A stretch of 39,250 bases of DNA, from assembly GCA_903970255.1 (NCBI GenBank), contig CAJCHM010000050.1, positions 1 through 39,250 of the forward strand, written 5' to 3'. Positions 35,269 through 39,250 of the stretch are shown in pieces. Below the pieces are notes generated by a model. That model worked only from the letters and a program-made list of their open reading frames with translations. It did no database searches and was not told the DNA's origin. This DNA is from Acidobacteriota bacterium. GTDB lineage: Bacteria > Chlamydiota > Chlamydiia > Chlamydiales > Rhabdochlamydiaceae. Within the stretch, counting starts at the first letter, position 1. Each line of letters begins with the position of its first letter. The position numbers were made by a program, and so were the translations under genes.

Positions 35269-35483
35269 GGTTCATCCGTCAAATGCGTACCTTCCCATAG
35301 AGAACAGGTTTATCGACCTGAAAAAGTGAACTACATTAATAATTAACTACTTAGAGAGATTCGTCCGACAAATGAGTCCATAACGTGATTTCTTTCCCTC
35401 CCCCCTCTGTGACACAGAGGGGGGAGGGAAAGTGTTACCTATGTGATCGACTGAACCTTAGGTACGCATTTGTCGGATGAACC
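35269..35483. mobile_element. 215-bp non-autonomous element with 8-bp target duplication
   Basis: The ends are inverted repeats of 23 bp with one mismatch (GGTTCATCCG T/A CAAATGCGTACC). The 8-bp direct repeat AGAAATAT flanks it at 35261-35268 and 35484-35491. Inside, a third version of the terminal repeat (TTCGTCCGACAAATGAGTCC, about 35360) and a 41-base perfect hairpin at 35392-35432 suggest a composite or nested structure. No gene is inside. It was inserted into an ABC-F gene, whose frame is restored when it is removed in thought. Confidence 0.85.
35392..35432. repeat. Perfect 20-bp-stem hairpin inside the 215-bp element
   Basis: CTTTCCCTCCCCCCTCTGTG at 35392-35411 is exactly inverted at 35413-35432 around a single A. 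The sharp purine/pyrimidine strand bias (C/T against G/A) makes this a striking cruciform or hairpin site. Confidence 0.85.
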
Positions 35484-35558
35484 AGAAATATCGTCAAAAA
35501 GCGAAAAAGAGCCAAAAGATTTAAAAAGATGTGAAAATTGAATAAGAAGCCGAGACAT

Positions 35559-35852
35559 AAGTTTGATCCTAAGTTATTTAGTTACAGATTGGATTCAAAC
35601 TTATTTTCTCATTGAACGAAGCCCCCTCAAAAGGTTATAGCCTTATTTTAACACAATTTTTCGCATCTTTTCAAGGCTTATTTATGTGTCTTATTTTAAA
35701 GGCTTTTTGGCTGCTTTATGGTTTGAGATTGCCCTTAGAACGTCTTCAATCATGCTTGTTTTTCTCTCTGTTGTCTTAAGCTTCTTAATAGAACCCTAAT
35801 TCAACCTCTATCTCCTCGATATAGAGAATTTGCCAGAAAAGCATCAATGATG
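35559..35852. other. Intergenic stretch without a gene
   Basis: About 294 bp, AT-rich, between the ABC-F stump and the nuclease-like gene. The only structure noticed is a CTCTAT/ATAGAG hairpin near 35806-35826, possibly ending the upstream minus-strand transcript. I see no promoter for ABC-F that is convincing and no RNA gene. Confidence 0.4.
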
Positions 35853-36392
35853 TTAGACTAAGGGTAGTTCTCCATCAGTGATGGTGGAACCTAAAAAGGC
35901 TCCCGCTGAGCCAGCCTGGCAAATCAGCGGTTTTTTTATTTCACTTGGATCCCAAAGCGGACCAGACCTTATCAGATCAATAGTTGAAGGTTTCCCGTTT
36001 CTTCCAATCGCATCAGCTACATAAGCAGTGATAAATCTGGCTTCATTAACTCTCTGCAATAAAAGGGCTATGACAATAACATAATTCTCCATCACAACAG
36101 TCACCCTTCGAGCCTGGTCGTAACGCTTCTTAGTATTATCCCATCCCGCAAACCGTTCACTCCTGGGGTCTTGCAAAGCGATCTTAATCCAATGTAAACG
36201 TTCTGCCCGCTTTGCAGAAAAAACATCTTTTTTTGATTTGGTTGACTCATAAAAAGCATGATCAAAATCTTCTTTCCGAAACCGTACCCGTATCTCGTCA
36301 AATGTAAAAATAGGTTGTCGACAATAATGAGCCTCCCACTGAGCACGATATTCTTCGTTAGAATTCAGTTGAAGAAGTGATGGATATGTCAT
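35853..36392 (-). CDS. PBECR/barnase-EndoU-RelE-like nuclease candidate
   Basis: 179 aa from the ATG at 36392, which forms an ATGA overlap with the upstream stop; AGGGGGA is its ribosome site. A core at about 30-125 reads IRVRFRKEDFDHAFYES, RAERLHWIKIALQDPRSERF, GWDNTKKRYDQARRVTVVME and YVIVIALLLQRVNEARFITA. This resembles the phage-associated Barnase-EndoU-ColicinE5/D-RelE-like domain (PBECR), a predicted RNase fold. Conserved His, Arg and Lys/Tyr candidates are present, but the catalytic set cannot be fixed by eye. It is always read after the DUF3800 gene here. The role may be toxin or antiphage effector; the family call is moderate. Confidence 0.55.
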   Translation of the reverse strand: MTYPSLLQLNSNEEYRAQWEAHYCRQPIFTFDEIRVRFRKEDFDHAFYESTKSKKDVFSAKRAERLHWIKIALQDPRSERFAGWDNTKKRYDQARRVTVVMENYVIVIALLLQRVNEARFITAYVADAIGRNGKPSTIDLIRSGPLWDPSEIKKPLICQAGSAGAFLGSTITDGELPLV

Positions 36393-37093
36393 TCCCATCC
36401 CCCTGCAAGATCAATTTTAAAAATATTGCATTTCTTTTCAGCGCTTAAAGTAGGGCGGATTGGATGTTTAAGCAATTGTTCAAAGAAGGCGATTAGTTCT
36501 CCTTTGGCACTATTGTTGCTATATGAGTGGTTAAAGCTTGCAGAAATGAGCCCTGTTAAGACATCTGCCAATTGGATTAGGACAGACTCATTAGATCTAG
36601 TCGATTGAACACTAGTTATTCTAGCGGACAAATTCACACAATCCAAACATTGTTTCAAAATATGCAAACGATCTCGTCTTCGGTTGATTTTAAAATCACA
36701 AAAAATATGATAGTTATTAAAATCTGCTATCCAATGATGAAGAAGGTGGTAATAAAATTTATAAAAACCCAACTCTTGATCATTTTCATGGTAATGCAAA
36801 AGATCAACTTTATTCTTATCAACGACAATACATCTAAGGCGAAGCCGATCCCCCTGCTCCCAAAACCAACTAATCAGATCTTTATAAAAAGGAAGCTTGG
36901 AGTAAGAAACCTTTTCCCACTTAAACTCGGGGCCTATTTTATGCTTCTGTCTCAATCCGTGAATACTTGCTTTAAACGTTTCTCTATCGTCTCGTAACAT
37001 CCATAAACTACCAATCAGAAGATATTGTGCTGGAGAGTTTTTGGATGCGAGAAGATCGGGGTGACTCTCATCACAAAAAACATTAAAATCCAT
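36389..37093 (-). CDS. DUF3800 family protein
   Basis: 234 aa, about the usual length. The N-terminus NVFCDESHPD has the Asp-Glu of the DUF3800 RNase-H-like core. IFCDFKINRRRDRLHIL gives the second acidic site and LIQLADVLTGLISASFNH the typical C-terminal Q-L-A-D helix. DUF3800 proteins are predicted metal-dependent nucleases frequent in mobile and defence-rich regions, with no settled function. GAGGAAATAGG precedes the ATG. The downstream nuclease-like gene overlaps by 4 bp, so the two are translated together. Mobile-element debris lies on both sides, suggesting arrival by transfer. Confidence 0.75.
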   Translation of the reverse strand: MDFNVFCDESHPDLLASKNSPAQYLLIGSLWMLRDDRETFKASIHGLRQKHKIGPEFKWEKVSYSKLPFYKDLISWFWEQGDRLRLRCIVVDKNKVDLLHYHENDQELGFYKFYYHLLHHWIADFNNYHIFCDFKINRRRDRLHILKQCLDCVNLSARITSVQSTRSNESVLIQLADVLTGLISASFNHSYSNNSAKGELIAFFEQLLKHPIRPTLSAEKKCNIFKIDLAGGWE

Positions 37094-37266
37094 CCTATTT
37101 CCTCAAAGTGCCCTGATTAATGAAATGTCTGACGAAAAATCAACGGTCGAGGGAGTGAGTCTATCTCATTCTTTTGATTAGGGACAAGACTAGAAATGCA
37201 CGTCTTTAGTTACCGAAATACAGCCCATCTTTCCAAAGAGATAAGCAAGAGCTGTTTTTGCACATT
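37094..37266. other. Intergenic stretch, nothing recognised
   Basis: 173 bp between the DUF3800 gene and the repeated fragment. No gene, clear promoter or hairpin was seen beyond the ribosome site of the DUF3800 gene at its left edge. Confidence 0.4.
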
Positions 37267-37455
37267 CAGCTGGCGATAAAAACCAATAACAACAAGAAGA
37301 ATAAAACTCTCATCAATACTGCCCGTTATTTTTTAAGTGTTTTTTAACATGATCATCTATCGCTTTCTCATATGTAGGACTTTCGAAATCATGATCTAGC
37401 CCTGTGGCCTCTGCATGAGGTTCTAAAATAATGAGCCGGCTTTTATTTTTAATAA
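37267..37455 (-). pseudogene. Fragment of a further DUF687/lipoprotein junction
   Basis: The 189 bp closely match 38740-38930. Read on the minus strand they contain the last about 45 codons of a DUF687-like gene and then the first 15 codons of a lipoprotein (MRVLFFLLLLVFIAS), ending at a stop where the lipobox Cys should be. Homology breaks off at about 37455 and 37267. It is debris of an additional copy of the gene pair found intact downstream. Confidence 0.8.
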
Positions 37456-37613
37456 CCTGAATAATGGGTTTCTTCCCTCAACATCAAGTGACTTGAATGC
37501 AAGTCAAAACCACTGCAAGCTTGCGCTATCTATCGGCGATGCAACGTGCGCTGTAAACTGCACGTATGTGGCAACTTAAGTGTTGACCATAAAGCTTATG
37601 CGGCAGGAGTTGT
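37456..37613. other. Intergenic stretch with small hairpins
   Basis: 158 bp without a gene. GCAAGCTTGC at 37515-37524 is a palindrome, and ACGTGC/GCACGT at 37544-37565 form a hairpin. They lie downstream of the lipoprotein operon (minus strand) and might serve as its terminator, but no T-run is seen. Confidence 0.35.
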
Positions 37614-38198
37614 TTACTGACACTGTCCATGTACAAGTTGGGTTCCCTGGCGATATTGTCCGTTTTCCTCTACAATACCTAACTTTTCGGCAGCTTCCTC
37701 GAATGTCTCTCTGTAAATTGTTGTTAGGCGTCCAGTTTCTGCAATTCTAACATCGTAATCTAAAATTCCATTTACCATTGCAGCAACTGTCAATGTTTCT
37801 GGTTCAGGTTCTGAACCATTTGGTTTTTGTAAGAAAATTCTAATCCCGATGTTTTTCGGCTGGAACGGATCGTTTTGTAAAAAAGGTCGAATCTCCTTTT
37901 TTGCATTGATTGTGTTTAGGTACAGTGTTCCTGCAGCCATTAACAACTCCCGTGCCTGATTGATATCGACTTCTTTGTAATAGCGAAAGCTCAGGGCGAG
38001 CATCCTAATTTGATCCATCATCCCTGAGCCAACTCCGCAAGGGTAGAGCTCTCTTTCCTTCTTCAACTGAACAAATGTCCTATTTGTGACTTCATTGATT
38101 AGTGTATCCTCGCTAGGTTTGTAAGGGTTATCCTCAACATAAGGAAGGTCACAACTGGCAATAAAGATCATCAAAAACAAGAACAAAAGAAATTTCAT
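37614..38198 (-). CDS. Putative lipoprotein, paralogue B
   Basis: 194 aa from the ATG at 38198, which overlaps the upstream stop (ATGA). The lipoprotein signal MKFLLFLFLMIFIASC ends at Cys16. The mature domain has GSGMMDQIRMLALSFRYYKE, a helix with NQARELLMAAGTLYLNTINA, then FLQNDPFQPKNIGIRIFLQ and RLTTIYRETFEEAAEKLGI. It is about 75 percent identical by eye to the next gene. A fragment of another copy lies at 34202-34519. I do not recognise the family. Position after a DUF687-like gene and tandem duplication suggest an immunity- or partner-like role, which is only an inference. Confidence 0.7.
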   Translation of the reverse strand: MKFLLFLFLMIFIASCDLPYVEDNPYKPSEDTLINEVTNRTFVQLKKERELYPCGVGSGMMDQIRMLALSFRYYKEVDINQARELLMAAGTLYLNTINAKKEIRPFLQNDPFQPKNIGIRIFLQKPNGSEPEPETLTVAAMVNGILDYDVRIAETGRLTTIYRETFEEAAEKLGIVEENGQYRQGTQLVHGQCQ

Positions 38199-38779
38199 TG
38201 ACACTGTCCATGTACAAGTTGGGTTCCCTGGTGATATTGTCCGTTTTCCTCTACAAAACCTAACTTTTCGGCAGCTTCCTCGAATGTTTCTTCATAAATT
38301 GTTGTTAGGCGTCCATTTTCTGAGCTTCTAACATCATATTCCAAAATCCCTCTTGTCATGGACACTACTGTTAACTTATCGGGATCATGCTTTGAACCGT
38401 TTGGCTTTGCTAAAAAAATGGCAATTTCAATGTTATTTGGTTGAAATGGATCGTTTTGTAAAAAAGGACGAATCTGCTCTTTTGCATTGATTGTATTAAG
38501 AAATAATGTTCCCGCCGTCATTAGCAATGCTCGCGCCTGATTAATATCGACTTCTTTGTAATAGCGAAAGCTCAGGGCGAGCATCCTAATTTGATCCATC
38601 ATCCCTGAGCCAATTCCGAACGGGTAGAGCTCCATTTCCTTCTTTAGTTGAACAAGAGTTCTAATCCTAACCTCATTGGCCAACGATACTTTATCTGGCA
38701 TATGGGAACCCTCCTCAATATAAGGGGGATCACAGCTAGCGATAAAAACCAACAACAACAAGAAGAAAAAAACTCTCAT
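38195..38779 (-). CDS. Putative lipoprotein, paralogue A
   Basis: 194 aa from the ATG at 38779, which shares one base with the stop of the DUF687-like gene (TGATG). The signal MRVFFFLLLLVFIASC ends in the lipobox Cys. The mature part has the same order of motifs as paralogue B: VQLKKEMELYPFGIGSGMMD, SFRYYKEVDINQARALLMTA, FLQNDPFQPNNIEIAIFLA and TIYEETFEEAAEKLGFV, ending VHGQCQ. The three genes are closely packed and probably one transcript. Membrane side and function are unknown. Confidence 0.7.
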   Translation of the reverse strand: MRVFFFLLLLVFIASCDPPYIEEGSHMPDKVSLANEVRIRTLVQLKKEMELYPFGIGSGMMDQIRMLALSFRYYKEVDINQARALLMTAGTLFLNTINAKEQIRPFLQNDPFQPNNIEIAIFLAKPNGSKHDPDKLTVVSMTRGILEYDVRSSENGRLTTIYEETFEEAAEKLGFVEENGQYHQGTQLVHGQCQ

Positions 38780-39250
38780 CAATACTGCCCGTTATTTTTT
38801 AAATGTTTCTTAACATGTTTATCAATCGCATCTTCATAAGTAGGACTTTCGAAATCATGATCTAGCCCTGTGGCCTCTGCATGAGGTTCTAAAATAATGA
38901 GCCGGCTTTTATTTTTAATGAGCTGGTCTAACATCTCTTTTTGATCTTCCTCCTGATGAGAACCAGCTGCAAGTAGCGTGACCAGGTTTTCTCCTAGATG
39001 GATCTTGTCCTTCTTGCTGGCATAGTGGTAAGAATCAAAGCACAGCCCCTCAGGAATAATCACTGCAGGTGCTATAGCCACGACAATAACACGATCTCGG
39101 ATTTCCTTAGGAGCCTTCTCCAAAGCAATTTTTGTTTGGATCGTTCCCATACTGTGGGTAAACTGAAGATATTTTACATGAGGATTATCCTTGTTTTCTT
39201 CATGAAATTGAGTCCAATTGTCTAGCAATAGGTCAGCAGTGATTGGAGCA
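38779..39250 (-). CDS. DUF687-like alpha/beta-hydrolase-type protein (5' part outside window)
   Basis: The frame is open to the window edge; the first visible residues are APITADLLLDNW, so this is only the C-terminal about 156 residues. YLQFTHSMGTIQTKIALEKA has the H-S-x-G turn of alpha/beta hydrolases, followed by KEIRDRVIVVAIAPAVIIP, LCFDSYHYASKKDKI and, near the end, ILEPHAEATGLDHDFESPTY, matching my memory of the chlamydial DUF687 family. A Ser in HSMG and a late His could serve as catalytic residues. The family is of unknown function. Two lipoprotein genes follow at once, and part of this junction is repeated at 37267-37455. Confidence 0.7.
   Translation of the reverse strand, partial: APITADLLLDNWTQFHEENKDNPHVKYLQFTHSMGTIQTKIALEKAPKEIRDRVIVVAIAPAVIIPEGLCFDSYHYASKKDKIHLGENLVTLLAAGSHQEEDQKEMLDQLIKNKSRLIILEPHAEATGLDHDFESPTYEDAIDKHVKKHLKNNGQY

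Larger units (their letters stand above)
34898..35558 (-). pseudogene. Truncated ABC-F ATPase gene, interrupted by a 215-bp element
   Basis: Read on the minus strand from the ATG at 35558, the frame gives MSRLLIQFSHLFKSFG and FSLFDDI. It is then interrupted at 35483 by the 215-bp element and resumes after 35268 with [20 protein letters not shown] and TTLLRLL (Walker A), FLPQEV, and [19 protein letters not shown]. Removing the element plus one copy of the 8-bp duplication restores one frame, typical of the N-terminal 145 residues of an ABC-F translation factor. The signature, Walker B and the whole second ATPase domain are gone, replaced from 34897 by the ISAs1 remnant. The current open frame from 35275 is a chimaera. 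Confidence 0.85.

Overview
The window looks like chromosomal DNA of an amoeba-associated ('environmental') member of the Chlamydiae, order Parachlamydiales. The reasons are a GreA of about 718 residues with a long N-terminal extension, a double-length ThyX (550 aa), a TyrP-type aromatic amino-acid carrier, an NlpC/P60 peptidoglycan hydrolase, a DUF687-like gene, and a run dus - yggT - three hypothetical genes - formyl-THF cyclo-ligase - recA that I recall from Chlamydia (CT644-CT650). A glucokinase gene, an inverse-autotransporter adhesin and F-box/LRR proteins point to the parachlamydial side rather than to Chlamydiaceae. The GC content looks like the low 40s by eye, which would suit Waddlia, but I cannot fix the genus.

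Layout. 1-2.4 kb: structured leader, orphan HicB-like gene, a MITE copy and two unknown envelope genes. 2.4-5.8 kb: uvrB translationally coupled to an O-antigen-ligase-like gene (minus strand). 5.9-7.9 kb: inverse-autotransporter beta-barrel with a beta-helix passenger. 8-11.8 kb: NlpC/P60, thyX and tyrP in one direction on the minus strand. 12-14.5 kb: oppA lipoprotein coupled to two tandem small secreted paralogues. 14.5-17.4 kb: methyltransferase with a signal-like N-terminus and a YjbH-like outer-membrane protein (minus). 17.6-19.8 kb: greA behind a good promoter. 19.8-25.7 kb: an accessory stretch bounded and interrupted by copies of one palindromic MITE; it carries an F-box protein and an F-box/leucine-rich-repeat protein, both behind near-consensus promoters, with rdgB and a NYN-type nuclease gene between them. 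25.7-34.1 kb: housekeeping core with dus-yggT facing a PilM/GspL-like operon, then ygfA-like, glk, recA and a secreted glycerophosphodiesterase. 34.2-39.25 kb: a decayed island with a lipoprotein fragment, an ISAs1-type transposase remnant fused to the stump of an ABC-F gene, a 215-bp element inserted in that stump with an 8-bp target duplication, a DUF3800/nuclease-like gene pair, and a DUF687-like gene followed by two overlapping lipoprotein paralogues plus fragments of further copies.

How it fits together. The conserved genes cover repair (uvrB, recA), transcription (greA), nucleotide and folate metabolism (thyX, rdgB, formyl-THF cyclo-ligase), tRNA modification (dus), peptide and amino-acid uptake (oppA, tyrP), peptidoglycan turnover (NlpC/P60) and the envelope. 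The accessory genes look like host interaction (F-box, F-box/LRR, adhesin), conflict or mobile biology (HicB, DUF3800 pair, DUF687/lipoprotein cassette) and repeated transposition. The strongest candidates for something new are the two F-box proteins, the DUF3800 plus nuclease-like bicistron, and the DUF687/lipoprotein cassette. All assignments are from reading motifs; no database search was run.
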